Shown one piece after another: positions 25,417 through 35,138 of a stretch of DNA of 64,000 bases. How positions within the stretch are numbered: position 1 is the first letter of the stretch; each line of letters opens with the position of its first letter. This stretch comes from UBA5072 sp041737175 (lineage in GTDB: Bacteria; Bacteroidota; Bacteroidia; Bacteroidales; UBA10428): assembly GCA_041737175.1 (NCBI GenBank), contig JBGSSF010000021.1, positions 154,234 through 218,233 on the forward strand, given 5' to 3'. The notes under the pieces were generated by a model. The model was not told the DNA's origin. It saw nothing but the letters and a program-made list of their open reading frames with translations, and did no database searches. The position numbers were made by a program, and so were the translations under genes.

Positions 25417-26877
25417 ATGAAAATTCGTTTTCTGGCCGGCATACTCATGTCTGCCTTAGGCGGAATTTTAATCCTGCTGTCCTTTCCTCCTTACGGTATC
25501 TGGCCGCTTGCCTGGATTGGCCTTATACCCTGTCTGATAGCACAATACAGGTTATTTCCTGTCAAATGGTCAAGCCTGGCTCCGGCAATGACCATTCTCT
25601 TTTGGCTTGGGCCCTTCCTTGCCAGGTTATTCGGGTCCGAATTCGGGCCTGTCTTTGAGTATCTGGGTGTTTGGATTGCCATACTCATCTTTTTCATTCA
25701 GAAAGAGAGAAAATTCATTGAATCAACAGATTACCGCTGGTTTGTTCTTCAGGGTGTGACTGGATGGGTGGGTTTTGAAATGGTCCGCGTCAGCTTCATC
25801 CCACTTGTAGCCACCAGTGGCTTTATAGGTTATACCCAATCAACACAGCCCTGGCTAATTCAACCCGTGTCAATTTTCGGAATATTTGGTCTTGACCTGG
25901 TTATCCTATTGGTTAACTTTTCATTGGCCCAGGGATTGCTGGTCTGGTTCGACAGGCAATGGAAACCTGCATATTCTGTCCCTGTAAATGTGATTGCTGC
26001 ACGTCGCTGGGGCATTATTGCGGGTTTCATCCTGTTAGCATGGATTGGACTTAGTATAACTATTCTTCAGTCTTACCCAAAAGATACTCGCAAAGTTAGG
26101 GTAGCAACAGTCAGGCCGGGATTTGCGCTTCCCGCGCACCGTGATTCTGTATTCAATTCAAAGGTCCGGTTGGATAAATTCGCAATGCAAATCCGTGAGG
26201 CTGCTTCAAAGGGCGCACAGATCATTTATTCACCCGAGATGCTGTTCAATTTTGATCCGCAGGCAGAATATACCGAACAATTCCGTATGATGGCCAGGGA
26301 GACAGGTGCATATCTTTTTATTACTTATACAGTTAGCTCGGAGGGAAAATCCTGGAGAAATGAATCGGTAATGTTGTCACCTGCCGGAAATTTTTCTGCA
26401 GTATACGGAAAAAACCATACCTGGGGGATAGGTGAACCTCCAACACCCACAGCAGGGAACTTCGTGGTTTATGATACCCCCCTGGGTCAACTGGCAGGTC
26501 TCATTTGCCATGATGCCAACTATACCGATATTGCCAGGAAGCTTTCATCCCGGGGAGCCAGGATCATTGCGGCTCCGTATTGTGAATTCGGCGGTTTTGG
26601 GGAACAGGCCTGGAACAATGTCCTCTTCCGGGCTGTTGAGAACCGTACGGCATTCATACTCAGCGGAACTAATACCGTTTCTGCGATCATTAATCCTGAT
26701 GGTACAGTGGTGGCTTTAAATACAGATATCAAAGGCTCCGATAACATACTGGTAGGAGATATTAATGCCGGTCCCGGTCATGCCCCATATACCAAACTAG
26801 GTGATATTCTGGGCTGGGCTTCTCTGGCGGGCATGATATTCTTTATTTTTTTCCCGATAATTTTAAGACGTAAATAA
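25417..26877 (+). CDS. Apolipoprotein N-acyltransferase-like nitrilase-fold membrane protein
   Basis: The 486-residue protein starts at the ATG at 25417. About seven membrane helices (1-225) precede a carbon-nitrogen hydrolase domain (about 230-455) and a final helix. This is the layout of Lnt, which adds the third acyl chain to lipoproteins. The catalytic triad is visible: Glu274 (SPEMLF), Lys332 (YGKNHT) and Cys364 (ICHDANYTD). Spacing between Glu and Cys (90) is shorter than in E. coli Lnt (E267, K335, C387). It could be a second lipoprotein acyltransferase or a related amidase; it is followed by a terminator-like palindrome. Confidence 0.8.
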   Translation: MKIRFLAGILMSALGGILILLSFPPYGIWPLAWIGLIPCLIAQYRLFPVKWSSLAPAMTILFWLGPFLARLFGSEFGPVFEYLGVWIAILIFFIQKERKFIESTDYRWFVLQGVTGWVGFEMVRVSFIPLVATSGFIGYTQSTQPWLIQPVSIFGIFGLDLVILLVNFSLAQGLLVWFDRQWKPAYSVPVNVIAARRWGIIAGFILLAWIGLSITILQSYPKDTRKVRVATVRPGFALPAHRDSVFNSKVRLDKFAMQIREAASKGAQIIYSPEMLFNFDPQAEYTEQFRMMARETGAYLFITYTVSSEGKSWRNESVMLSPAGNFSAVYGKNHTWGIGEPPTPTAGNFVVYDTPLGQLAGLICHDANYTDIARKLSSRGARIIAAPYCEFGGFGEQAWNNVLFRAVENRTAFILSGTNTVSAIINPDGTVVALNTDIKGSDNILVGDINAGPGHAPYTKLGDILGWASLAGMIFFIFFPIILRRK

Positions 26878-26907
26878 CTCGTTCCAAAGGTTTAGTTTCC
26901 TATTATA

Positions 26908-26945
26908 ACCCTTCAAGGGTCTATGGACCGCTTGAAGGGTTTTTA
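26908..26945. terminator. R1 palindrome acting as probable terminator
   Basis: ACCCTTCAAG (26908-26917) pairs with CTTGAAGGGT (26931-26940), and the inner GGTC pairs with GACC, giving a long hairpin followed by TTTT. It lies between the convergent genes ending at 26877 and 26976. It is also one copy of the dispersed R1 family (others at 30826, 42804 and 63793). Confidence 0.6.
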
Positions 26946-26979
26946 CTCTTTACTCATCACTCATTACTCATCACTCTAA
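26945..26979 (-). repeat. Heptamer tandem array C (sense units AGTGATG/AGTAATG)
   Basis: Five 7-bp units (plus strand ACTCATC/ACTCATT with variants) run directly into the end of the GH172 gene, whose TAG stop (26976-26978) is in the last unit. The sense strand carries TGA, TAA or TAG in each unit. Confidence 0.8.
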
Positions 26980-28136
26980 TTCACCTCCAGCTTCTCCCAT
27001 CCCGCCAGCTTCGGAAAAGAAGCATGAGGTAAAGTCTGGTACCAGAAACAAACCGAAGCAATATCCGATTGCTGCTTCAGATACCTCCCGCCGCTGTGCC
27101 AGCCCAGATCCTGAATGGTAATTTTGAGGTCCCTCTCAAACCTGACCGGGTCGTTGATATGCCAGCGGTAGAGCCCAAAACGCTGTTGCGAGCGGTAGGT
27201 GCCATCGGGACGGATCACCTGTGCCAGGCCTGAATAGGGTGTGCAGAATTCAGTGTACTTTCCGTTCCGGTCAAAATTATAGGATCCGCAAAAATAGTCC
27301 TCGGTGCCGGTTCCGCAGATGGTCGGAAACTGGGTATCCCCGTCCAGGTAAAACTTGATCTCTCCTTCTCCCCACCAGCCGTTGTTATTTACACCCCAGG
27401 CCAGGTATACTCCCACAAACTGTCCTTTTCCCTTAACACCATCGATGATTGTATATACAGAGGTTTCATTGGGATTCGATCTCCTGTACTGGGCATGAAA
27501 ATACGCTGCATCGGCCGGCACATCCGTGAGTGTATAATCAATCTGGTAAAAGAGGGTCATCGGATCGGCATCATTGATGTTTTCCATGGTGATCCTGCAC
27601 TTTTTCCGGAATGGCATTGTCCAGTAACAGTTAAATGCGCTTCCGGGATTCACGCATACGGCCAGGGAACTGAGCGGAGCGTACTCATTCCAACCCATGC
27701 AGAAGAATGCCCCGATCGGACACTCCACCGAAGGTTCCGTTTCATCATCCCAGTAAATGCGGATAACCGAAAACATCCAGTTACCGGTAGGCGTCATCCA
27801 GATATGCTGAATGGCCCCGGAACCTTCTATTTCAGCGAGTGTAACCGTTTCACCGGGCTGGATCCTGATATAGGGATTTACTTTCCATCCCTGCCCGAGA
27901 TCACGCGCAGCGTGGTATGCATTGGCCTGGTTTGGCTTATCCTTGTTTTCCAGGCTTGCCATCCCGCCCTTTCCCTTTTCACCGGTAAAGTTTTCGGGAC
28001 TGATGGATCGGGACTGGGCATTGGACAAACGATACAGGTTGCCCATATTCATATCCAGACCGTTAAACTGGCTTTGCGGGAACAACACGGAAGAAAACAG
28101 GCATAAGCAACTTAACAAACAAGTTAGCTTTTTCAT
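26976..28136 (-). CDS. GH172 family (DUF2961) protein, exported
   Basis: The 386-residue protein has a signal peptide (MKKLTCLLSCLCLFSSVLFPQ). The DUF2961 domain, now glycoside hydrolase family 172, covers almost the whole mature protein: EGSGAIQHIWMTPTGNW, IRIYWDDETEPSVECPIGAFF, and CGTGTEDYFCGSYNFD. Known GH172 enzymes act on fructofuranose or arabinofuranose linkages. The gene is divergent from a GH116 lipoprotein gene, 73 bp apart, so the two may be co-regulated for the same glycan. Confidence 0.87.
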   Translation of the reverse strand: MKKLTCLLSCLCLFSSVLFPQSQFNGLDMNMGNLYRLSNAQSRSISPENFTGEKGKGGMASLENKDKPNQANAYHAARDLGQGWKVNPYIRIQPGETVTLAEIEGSGAIQHIWMTPTGNWMFSVIRIYWDDETEPSVECPIGAFFCMGWNEYAPLSSLAVCVNPGSAFNCYWTMPFRKKCRITMENINDADPMTLFYQIDYTLTDVPADAAYFHAQYRRSNPNETSVYTIIDGVKGKGQFVGVYLAWGVNNNGWWGEGEIKFYLDGDTQFPTICGTGTEDYFCGSYNFDRNGKYTEFCTPYSGLAQVIRPDGTYRSQQRFGLYRWHINDPVRFERDLKITIQDLGWHSGGRYLKQQSDIASVCFWYQTLPHASFPKLAGWEKLEVN

Positions 28137-28209
28137 AATAAGTTGAGTTTTGGTAATTCGAAAGACTTAAATTTAACATTATTTGCAGAATCATTCAAAT
28201 AGTATACCC

Positions 28210-30804
28210 ATGAAAAAACCAAGTCTCTTGTTTTGCCTGATGATCATGCTGCTGAATGGCTGTGTCAAAAACGAAATGCATAATTCCCGTATAAAAGACA
28301 GGAACTTTAACGATGAATATTCCGGTGAATTCCTTAACAGGATTGCTTTCCCCATCGGCGGAATGGGCGCGGGAATGATATGCCTCGATGGCAATGGGGC
28401 GTTTTCACACATATCGGTCAGGAATAAACCGGATGCCTTCAATGCCCCCTTTATGTTCGCCGCGCTTTCCGTAAAGGGATATGAAAATGGCGCAAAAATT
28501 CTGGAAGGTCCTGTCCAGAGCTGGAAGATATTCGGAAGCCCGGGAGCAGCCAATGGATCCGACTTATATGGTTGCCCCCGTTTCGAAGAAGCTTCGTTCA
28601 GTGTACGGTTCCCCTTTGGAACGGTTCATTTGTCCGATCCTGATATGCCTGCGAAGGTTGATATCACGGGATGGAGTCCTTTCATTCCCGGAGATGCGGA
28701 TAATTCGGGACTCCCGGTTGGAGGACTTGAGTATACTTTTACCAATACCACCCGTAAGGAGATAGATGCCATGTTTTCGTTCCACTCGGAAAACTTCATG
28801 CGTATTGAAATTCCAAGTGAATGGGGTGGAAATTATATCGGAAAAGACTCTATAAAAGCCATGGATAACGGTTTTATTCTGGAACAATCCTGCTTCCCGG
28901 ATAAACCGCATTACAAAGGCGAATTTGCCATATACACCGATGAACCCGGAGCAGTGACCGATTACTGCTGGTTCAGGGGCGGATGGTTCGACGGCAGGAC
29001 CCTTTTGTGGGAAAATATTAAAACCGGTCATACACCATCCAATCCTGTTTCCCCGGGAGCATCCGGTGCATCCGTTTATATACCGGTACAACTCGGGCCC
29101 GGGGAATCCAGGACCATTAAAATACTGATGACATGGTATGTTCCGCATTCCGACCTGCGGATCGGAACGGGACCCGATGATAACGAAGTAAATAAAATCA
29201 TCGCTGCCGCAAAATGTACTCCCGGCTCAAACTGCTGTTCTCCCGAAATTACATCGGCATTTTATGAACCCTGGTACTCCGGCAAATTTAAAAACGTGCA
29301 GGAAATAGGTCAGTACTGGAGAGCGCAGTACCAGGATCTGAAAAATTCCACATCCCTGTTTACGGATGCGTTTTACAATTCCGATCTCCCGCCTGAAGTG
29401 CTTGAAGCTGTTGCTTCCAACCTGGCCATCCTGAAATCACCCACCGTGTTGCGTCAAAAGGATGGAAAACTATGGGCCTGGGAAGGCTGTCACGATCAAA
29501 GCGGCTGCTGCAATGGTTCCTGCACCCATGTTTGGAATTATGCACAGGCCATACCTAATTTGTTCCCTGCGCTGGAACGGACACTCCGGGAGACAGAATT
29601 CAAGGTGAACCAAAGTCCGCAAGGACACCAGAATTTCAGGGCGAATTTGCCGATCAGGGCGACCGGTCACGACTGGTACGCTGCAGCAGACGGACAACTG
29701 GGGGGCATTATGAAGGTCTACCGCGAATGGAGGATTTCCGGTAACAGGGAGTGGTTGAAAAACATCTGGCCCGAGGTTAAGATCAGCATGGACTATTGCA
29801 TTGCACACTGGGATCCCCGGCATACCGGAACCATTGAAGAACCCCACCACAACACCTATGACATTGAATTCTGGGGCCCGGATGCCTTGTGTACCGGTTT
29901 TTATGCCGGCGCGCTGGCAGCAGCCATTAAAATGTCGGAGGAGATGGGTGAAGATCCTGCTTTATACAAGGATCTTCTTGCCAAAAGCAAAGAACAAATG
30001 GAAACCGGGTTGTACAACGGCGAGTATTTCATCCAGAAAGTAAAGGTGGAAGGGCTGAATGCTCCCAATCCTGTTGAATTGGGCAAAAACAGCATCGGCA
30101 CAACCTATTCGCCTGAGGCCCTGGAAATACTGAAAAAAGAAGGGCCCAAATACCAATACGGTCCGGGTTGTCTCAGTGACGGGGTATTGGGACTCTGGAT
30201 CGCAGAGATGTGCGGGATGGGTGATATCCTGGATGATGCTAAAATTCAAAGTCACCTTCTGGCGGTTCATAAATACAACCTGAAATACGACCTGTCGGAT
30301 CACATCAATCCGCAACGGGCAAGTTATGCCTATGGTAAGGAAGGAGGGCTGATCCTTTGTTCCTGGCCCAAAGGCGGACAGCTTTCTCTGCCGTTTGTAT
30401 ACAGCAACGAAGTATGGACAGGCATCGAATACCAGGTGGCCTCCCACCTGATGCTCACCGGGCACGTGAATGAAGGACTTGAGATTGTACAGGCATGCCG
30501 GAAAAGATACGATGGCAGGATCCGCAATCCGTTTGATGAATATGAATGCGGACACTGGTATGCCAGGGCCATGTCGAGTTACGGATTGATACAGGGCCTG
30601 ACCGGTTTGCGATATGACGCGGTAACAAAAACCCTGTTCATCGATTCCAAAATAGGCATTGATTTCAAGTGTTTCATTTCCACCGAAACGGGATTTGGCA
30701 TGGCCGGACTGAAAAGGGGAAAACCGTTTGTTGATGTAACCTATGGCGCCATTGATATTAATTCGGTTGTGGTTTCAGGAACGGTTATGGAGATTATGAA
30801 TTAA
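28210..30804 (+). CDS. GH116 family glycoside hydrolase, lipoprotein
   Basis: The 864-residue product starts at the ATG at 28210 with a lipoprotein signal (LLNGC). It has the two GH116 parts: a beta-sandwich N-terminal domain (FLNRIAFPIGGMGAGMICLDGNG at the start) and an alpha/alpha barrel. By analogy with characterised members, from memory, Glu456 in LFPALER would be the nucleophile and Asp551 in HNTYDI the acid/base. Family activities include beta-glucosidase, beta-xylosidase and glucosylceramidase; the exact substrate is unknown. It is surface or periplasmic and paired with the divergent GH172 gene. Confidence 0.88.
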   Translation: MKKPSLLFCLMIMLLNGCVKNEMHNSRIKDRNFNDEYSGEFLNRIAFPIGGMGAGMICLDGNGAFSHISVRNKPDAFNAPFMFAALSVKGYENGAKILEGPVQSWKIFGSPGAANGSDLYGCPRFEEASFSVRFPFGTVHLSDPDMPAKVDITGWSPFIPGDADNSGLPVGGLEYTFTNTTRKEIDAMFSFHSENFMRIEIPSEWGGNYIGKDSIKAMDNGFILEQSCFPDKPHYKGEFAIYTDEPGAVTDYCWFRGGWFDGRTLLWENIKTGHTPSNPVSPGASGASVYIPVQLGPGESRTIKILMTWYVPHSDLRIGTGPDDNEVNKIIAAAKCTPGSNCCSPEITSAFYEPWYSGKFKNVQEIGQYWRAQYQDLKNSTSLFTDAFYNSDLPPEVLEAVASNLAILKSPTVLRQKDGKLWAWEGCHDQSGCCNGSCTHVWNYAQAIPNLFPALERTLRETEFKVNQSPQGHQNFRANLPIRATGHDWYAAADGQLGGIMKVYREWRISGNREWLKNIWPEVKISMDYCIAHWDPRHTGTIEEPHHNTYDIEFWGPDALCTGFYAGALAAAIKMSEEMGEDPALYKDLLAKSKEQMETGLYNGEYFIQKVKVEGLNAPNPVELGKNSIGTTYSPEALEILKKEGPKYQYGPGCLSDGVLGLWIAEMCGMGDILDDAKIQSHLLAVHKYNLKYDLSDHINPQRASYAYGKEGGLILCSWPKGGQLSLPFVYSNEVWTGIEYQVASHLMLTGHVNEGLEIVQACRKRYDGRIRNPFDEYECGHWYARAMSSYGLIQGLTGLRYDAVTKTLFIDSKIGIDFKCFISTETGFGMAGLKRGKPFVDVTYGAIDINSVVVSGTVMEIMN

Positions 30805-30825
30805 TACCGGTTTGCTATCCCCAGT

Positions 30826-30867
30826 CACCCTTCAAGGGTCTTAGGACCGTTTCGCCCTTTCAGGGCT
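30826..30867. repeat. R1 palindrome, diverged copy
   Basis: CACCCTTCAAGGGTC and TTAGGACCG match the R1 family at 26908, 42804 and 63793, but the right arm is replaced by CGCCCTTTCAGGGC, a small hairpin of its own. It lies between the convergent GH116 and RND genes. Confidence 0.6.
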
Positions 30868-30893
30868 CAAATGATTCGGCTTCATTCATTATC

Positions 30894-30936
30894 GCAGGGC
30901 TGCGCCCTGCGCTATCACATTACGGCCTTACAGGCC
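30894..30936. repeat. R2 palindrome pair
   Basis: GCAGGGC-tgc-GCCCTGC (30894-30910) and GGCCT-tac-AGGCC (30924-30936) are two close hairpins separated by 13 nt. A pair of this form resembles dispersed intergenic repeats in Bacteroidota; only one copy is in this window. Confidence 0.5.
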
Positions 30937-30960
30937 TATACATCTCCCTTTCTCCCCATC

Positions 30961-31030
30961 ACTCCCTACTCCCTACTCCCTACTCCTTACTCCCTACTCC
31001 TTACTCCCTACTCCTTACTCCTTACTCCTT
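30961..31030 (-). repeat. Heptamer tandem array D (sense units AGTAAGG/AGTAGGG)
   Basis: Ten 7-bp units ACTCCCT/ACTCCTT form the longest array of the window. The last two units lie inside the RND pump gene and encode its final residues; the TAA stop (31015-31017) spans units. The sense units contain TAA or TAG. Confidence 0.88.
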
Positions 31031-34000
31031 ACTTCCACCTCCGGCGGCATCAGCTTATACATCACCGGTGTAACCAGGCGTGCCAAAAGCGTAGAGGTGA
31101 TCAGACCTCCTATGATAACCCAGGCCAGTGGTGAATACATGCCCGATTTGCCCAACGCAATGGGCAACAAACCTCCAATGGCGGTCATGGTAGTCAGCAA
31201 CACCGGCAGAAACCTGATTTCCCCTGCCCGGATAATGGCTTCGTTGAGCGGCGTTCCGTTTTGCCGGAGCTGGTTGGTAAAATCAACCAGCAGGATCGAA
31301 TTTTTGATCTCAATGCCAATCAATGCCACGAAACCAATCGCTGCTGAAAATGAAAGCGTGTATCCGGTGATGAAAAGCATCAGGATTCCTCCGGCAATTC
31401 CGAGGGGGATTACCGATAACACAATGAGCGTTCCTTTGAATGTCCGAAATTCAAGGATGAGTATGGCGAATATTCCGAAAATCGCTACCAGTATAGCGGA
31501 GCCAATTCCTGCGAAACTCTCCTGGCGGCTTTCTATTTCGCCGGTAGGAACCACTTTGTACCCGGGAGGCAATTGAATGGCGGCTATCCGGGCCAGGATT
31601 TCCTTGGTCACCTTATCGGTGTTGTAACCATTTTTGACAAAGGAGGAAAGTGTTGCCGAGCGTTCCTTGTTATAATGTTCAATGAGTGTGGGAGAACTTT
31701 CAAATCCTGTGGTAGAAAGCTGTGACAGCGGTATTTGCGCTCCGCTCAGCGAGGAAACATATATCTGATCAAGTGTTTCAAGGGTATTGGCTTTTTCTTT
31801 CGGCAACCTGATGTTAATGGCATACTCATTGCCATCGGCATCCCTGTATTTGCCTGCAGTAATGCCGGCCAGTGCGAGTCTCACGGTCCTGTCGATTTCA
31901 ACGGCGGGCACACCCAATATGCCTGCCTTGGCATGGCTTACATCAATTTTAATATCCGTCAGCGATTGACTCAATGGATTCTTAACATACCGGGTTCCGG
32001 CAGTCGATTTTATCACCTGCTCAATTCTGTCCGCCAAAACCTGCAAAGTATCCAGATCATCCCCTACAATTCGCATGGCAATGGGGGCTGCGATCGGGGA
32101 CCCGTTTTCAAATTCATACACATATATTTTCGCATTGACATAGGTATTAAACGTATCGCGCAATTCATCGAGAAAAGCAGCAATTTCGGGTTGAGATCTC
32201 GGTGTTAGTTCGCAGAGTAATTCTCCCAGATTATTCTGCTCACTTTTCTGAAAGGTGTTGTAATAGATTGTCGGATTCCCTTTCCCGATATTGGACATAT
32301 AATAATTTACACCGGGCTTATCGCGTAAAATGGATTCGATGTACCTCACAGACTTGTCGGTTTCCGATATCGTGCTTCCCTTGGGAGTTTCAACGGTGAT
32401 CAGGAATTGTCTCATCCCGGCTTTGGGAAAGAGGCTGAAACCGATTACCTGAATCAGGGCAAGTGAGGCAAGAAAAAACAAAAAAGCCATCAGAACTGTC
32501 TTGGATGGATTCTTCAACGACCATTGCAGCGCACGGGCATAGGTGAAATCGATCCCCTTATTCAGTGCCTGCAGCACTTTGTTCCCCTTCGGATCACCAT
32601 GACCCTTCAGCAACAGGCTTGAGATAAAAGGAATTATGGTGAGAGCGACAAAAAGTGAACCAAGCACAACATAGGTAACTGAAACAGGCAGGACCAACAT
32701 GTACTGACCCGACATCCCCGGGAGAAACATCAGGGGCAGAAAGGCAAATATCAGTGTGGCCGTGCATCCGAGAACAGCGGGACCAATTTGCCTGGTAGCC
32801 AGGATGGCAGCATCAAAGGGTTTATGTCCCTCGCGGATCCATCGTGAAATGTTCTCTACCACTACAATGGAATCATCCACGAGCAATCCGAGCGCAATCA
32901 CTCCGCCTACAATGCTTAACTGGTTGATGCTGAATCCGGTGAAATACAAACCGGTTAGCCCGATCAGGATCGAAAGCGGGATCGAAACCATCACAATGCC
33001 TGAAGCCCTCAGGCCGAGGGGCAGCAAAGTAAGCAATACCAGTACAATGGCAAATATAAAATCGAACAGAAGCCGGTTCAGTTTTGCCGAAACATTCTTT
33101 GCCTGGTCAAATCCCCTTTCCAGTCGGATCCCTGCAGGCAGCTCCTTTTCAAAATCATCGAATTTCTCATAAATCCGGTCGCGTGTATGATGAATGTTTT
33201 GCATCTTCTTCATACTGGCAATAATGAAAACGGCACGTTCCCCGTTGTAACGGCCGAAATGGCGGATATCCTCATAGTTCCAGCCTACCTGTGCAATGTC
33301 TTTCAGGTAGATTACCTGTCCCTGGTTCATTCCGACAATGGTATTTTCAACTTCATCCAAACTTTGATAGTTACCGCTGGTTTTAATATTGAATTTTTTC
33401 GGACCGAGTTCAACACTTCCACCCGGAATATTCGCATTTTCACTCTGAATGGAGCCCATTACCTGGGTAAGGGACAGCCTCAGTTGCGAAAGCTTTGGCA
33501 AATCAATGGCAATTCGCAACTCCCTTTCGGGATATGCGATCACTTCGGCTTTGTTAATGCTGGGTATGGCTGAAATCTGGTCAGTGATGTCTTCGGCGTA
33601 TTTTTTAAGATCGGCGTAGGAAAAATTTTCAGATACCAAAGCGCTCTGTATGATATTGGTGTTACCGGCAGAAACTTTAATGGCATCCAGGCTGTACAGG
33701 TCCTGTGGCATGGAGGACCGTATGGAATTGATCTGTCGCGACACTTCATCGAATTTCTCATCCGGATCGACTTTTGCAGTGAACTCAATTACCACCACAG
33801 CCACACCATCCTTGACGGTTGTTTCAATTTTCCGGATGTCATCCAGTTCACTCAGGCTTTTTTCGATCTTATCGACCACCAGTTTTTCCAGATCAACCGG
33901 TGATGCACCGGGGTATATCGCGTATATGGGAATCACCGGTACATCAAATTCAGGATCTTCCGATTGCGGGATCGAAAGAAAAGAATAGATCCCCAATGCC

Positions 34001-34065
34001 ACAAGTAACAGGAACATTACCAGGGTAAACTGGTAGTTTTTAACTGCTATATCTGTGATTTTCAT
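31015..34065 (-). CDS. RND efflux pump permease (AcrB/MMPL type)
   Basis: The 1016-residue inner membrane pump has the duplicated RND layout: helix 1, large periplasmic loop, six helices, then a repeat. Typical motifs are IPQSEDPEFDVP after TM1, GLLVDDSIVVVENISR in TM4 with the Asp pair for proton transfer, and FVALIGIEIKNSILLVDF in the second half. It exports toxic compounds with the adaptor and TolC-like protein encoded just upstream. The gene is last in the operon, and its C-terminal VRSKE is encoded by a heptamer repeat array. Confidence 0.93.
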   Translation of the reverse strand: MKITDIAVKNYQFTLVMFLLLVALGIYSFLSIPQSEDPEFDVPVIPIYAIYPGASPVDLEKLVVDKIEKSLSELDDIRKIETTVKDGVAVVVIEFTAKVDPDEKFDEVSRQINSIRSSMPQDLYSLDAIKVSAGNTNIIQSALVSENFSYADLKKYAEDITDQISAIPSINKAEVIAYPERELRIAIDLPKLSQLRLSLTQVMGSIQSENANIPGGSVELGPKKFNIKTSGNYQSLDEVENTIVGMNQGQVIYLKDIAQVGWNYEDIRHFGRYNGERAVFIIASMKKMQNIHHTRDRIYEKFDDFEKELPAGIRLERGFDQAKNVSAKLNRLLFDFIFAIVLVLLTLLPLGLRASGIVMVSIPLSILIGLTGLYFTGFSINQLSIVGGVIALGLLVDDSIVVVENISRWIREGHKPFDAAILATRQIGPAVLGCTATLIFAFLPLMFLPGMSGQYMLVLPVSVTYVVLGSLFVALTIIPFISSLLLKGHGDPKGNKVLQALNKGIDFTYARALQWSLKNPSKTVLMAFLFFLASLALIQVIGFSLFPKAGMRQFLITVETPKGSTISETDKSVRYIESILRDKPGVNYYMSNIGKGNPTIYYNTFQKSEQNNLGELLCELTPRSQPEIAAFLDELRDTFNTYVNAKIYVYEFENGSPIAAPIAMRIVGDDLDTLQVLADRIEQVIKSTAGTRYVKNPLSQSLTDIKIDVSHAKAGILGVPAVEIDRTVRLALAGITAGKYRDADGNEYAINIRLPKEKANTLETLDQIYVSSLSGAQIPLSQLSTTGFESSPTLIEHYNKERSATLSSFVKNGYNTDKVTKEILARIAAIQLPPGYKVVPTGEIESRQESFAGIGSAILVAIFGIFAILILEFRTFKGTLIVLSVIPLGIAGGILMLFITGYTLSFSAAIGFVALIGIEIKNSILLVDFTNQLRQNGTPLNEAIIRAGEIRFLPVLLTTMTAIGGLLPIALGKSGMYSPLAWVIIGGLITSTLLARLVTPVMYKLMPPEVEVRSKE

Positions 34066-34096
34066 GCTTCCTGATTTATTAATTCATGATTTCACC

Positions 34097-35128
34097 CTAT
34101 TCCACGATGATCACCGGTTCTCCGTCGGAAAGAAATGCTGCGCCTTCTGTGATTACTTTATCTGAGATCCCCGGGTCCCTGGATAATGCCACCGATGATT
34201 CATAAATGCGGACGATGTTGACCCTGATTTTTTTGGCTTTCATGGAATCACTTACAGTATATACAAAACCGTTATTTCCGTCAGCTTCGACCAATGCCTG
34301 CACGGGTACATAGAGGTAGTCTTCTTTCTTGCCCGGAAAGATTTCAAGTTTAGCCACGAATCCTGTTGCCAGCTTATAATCCGAATGCTGCAGATCCAGT
34401 TCGGCCTCGTAAGTTCCGGTATAGGGATTTGCAGATTCTCCTACCTGGCTGACAATGGCTTTGAATTCGATGCCGGGATAGGCATCCAGGGTTACCCGGG
34501 CCGAATCTCCCGGACTGATCCTGACAAAATCCCTGTCGGCCAATCCGGTTCTGATCTTCCATCCCTTGCCACTGGCTCCGAAGAGGAATACGGGATAACC
34601 GGGCCCGATGACCTCGTTGGCTTCGGCAAGCTGTTTCAGGATGATCCCGTTATCCGGTGCTACGATGCGCGAATGCTGCAGGTTAAAAGTCGCCGTTTCA
34701 AGGACAGCCTTGCTGACGTTCATGGCAGTTTCAGTATTCTGAAGTTGTTCCAGGGTAGCCACACTGTCGGCATAAAGGTTCTTCACGCGGTTGTGGTCGC
34801 GCAAGGATTTTTCATAACCCTGTGCTGCCTGTCTGACCTGTGCTTCAATTTCAGAGAGGTTCAGCGTTGCCAGAATCTCCCCCCTGCTGACCTTATCTCC
34901 TTCGGCAACGAGGATACCTGCAATAACGCCGCCGGTTTTAAACGACAGTTTGATTTCTCTCGACGGAACAACCAGCCCGCTGGCATTCACTGGAAGACTC
35001 ATCTTTTCATGCCTTACTCCGGTTACCTTAACGCGTGCCATTTCAGCAGCAGGTTCTTCTGCGGGTTTTGGCCTGCACGACAAAAAAGTGCAAAGAACAA
35101 CCGCAATTAACAAACAACTCTTTTTCAT
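34097..35128 (-). CDS. RND efflux periplasmic adaptor, lipoprotein
   Basis: The 343-residue product starts at the ATG at 35128, with a lipobox (CTFLSC) that anchors it to a membrane. It follows the HlyD/AcrA layout: beta-barrel and lipoyl halves (GVIAGILVAEGDKVSRGEILATL and NLQHSRIVAPDNGIILKQLAEANEVI), a helical hairpin between them (about 95-150), and a membrane-proximal domain at the C-terminus. It bridges the pump and the TolC-like channel. It starts 10 bp after the TolC-like stop and is followed by the pump gene after 31 bp. Confidence 0.92.
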   Translation of the reverse strand: MKKSCLLIAVVLCTFLSCRPKPAEEPAAEMARVKVTGVRHEKMSLPVNASGLVVPSREIKLSFKTGGVIAGILVAEGDKVSRGEILATLNLSEIEAQVRQAAQGYEKSLRDHNRVKNLYADSVATLEQLQNTETAMNVSKAVLETATFNLQHSRIVAPDNGIILKQLAEANEVIGPGYPVFLFGASGKGWKIRTGLADRDFVRISPGDSARVTLDAYPGIEFKAIVSQVGESANPYTGTYEAELDLQHSDYKLATGFVAKLEIFPGKKEDYLYVPVQALVEADGNNGFVYTVSDSMKAKKIRVNIVRIYESSVALSRDPGISDKVITEGAAFLSDGEPVIIVE

Positions 35129-35138
35129 ATCCTTGGGT

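Noticed and set aside
30961..31030. Possible CRISPR-like array in the 7-bp repeats
   Set aside because: The units are directly adjacent 7-mers without spacers and there are no cas genes; they are simple tandem repeats.
34385..35110. Long open frame on the plus strand opposite the efflux adaptor gene
   Set aside because: It has no domain signature or start context, and the minus-strand adaptor shows strong HlyD motifs, so this is a shadow.
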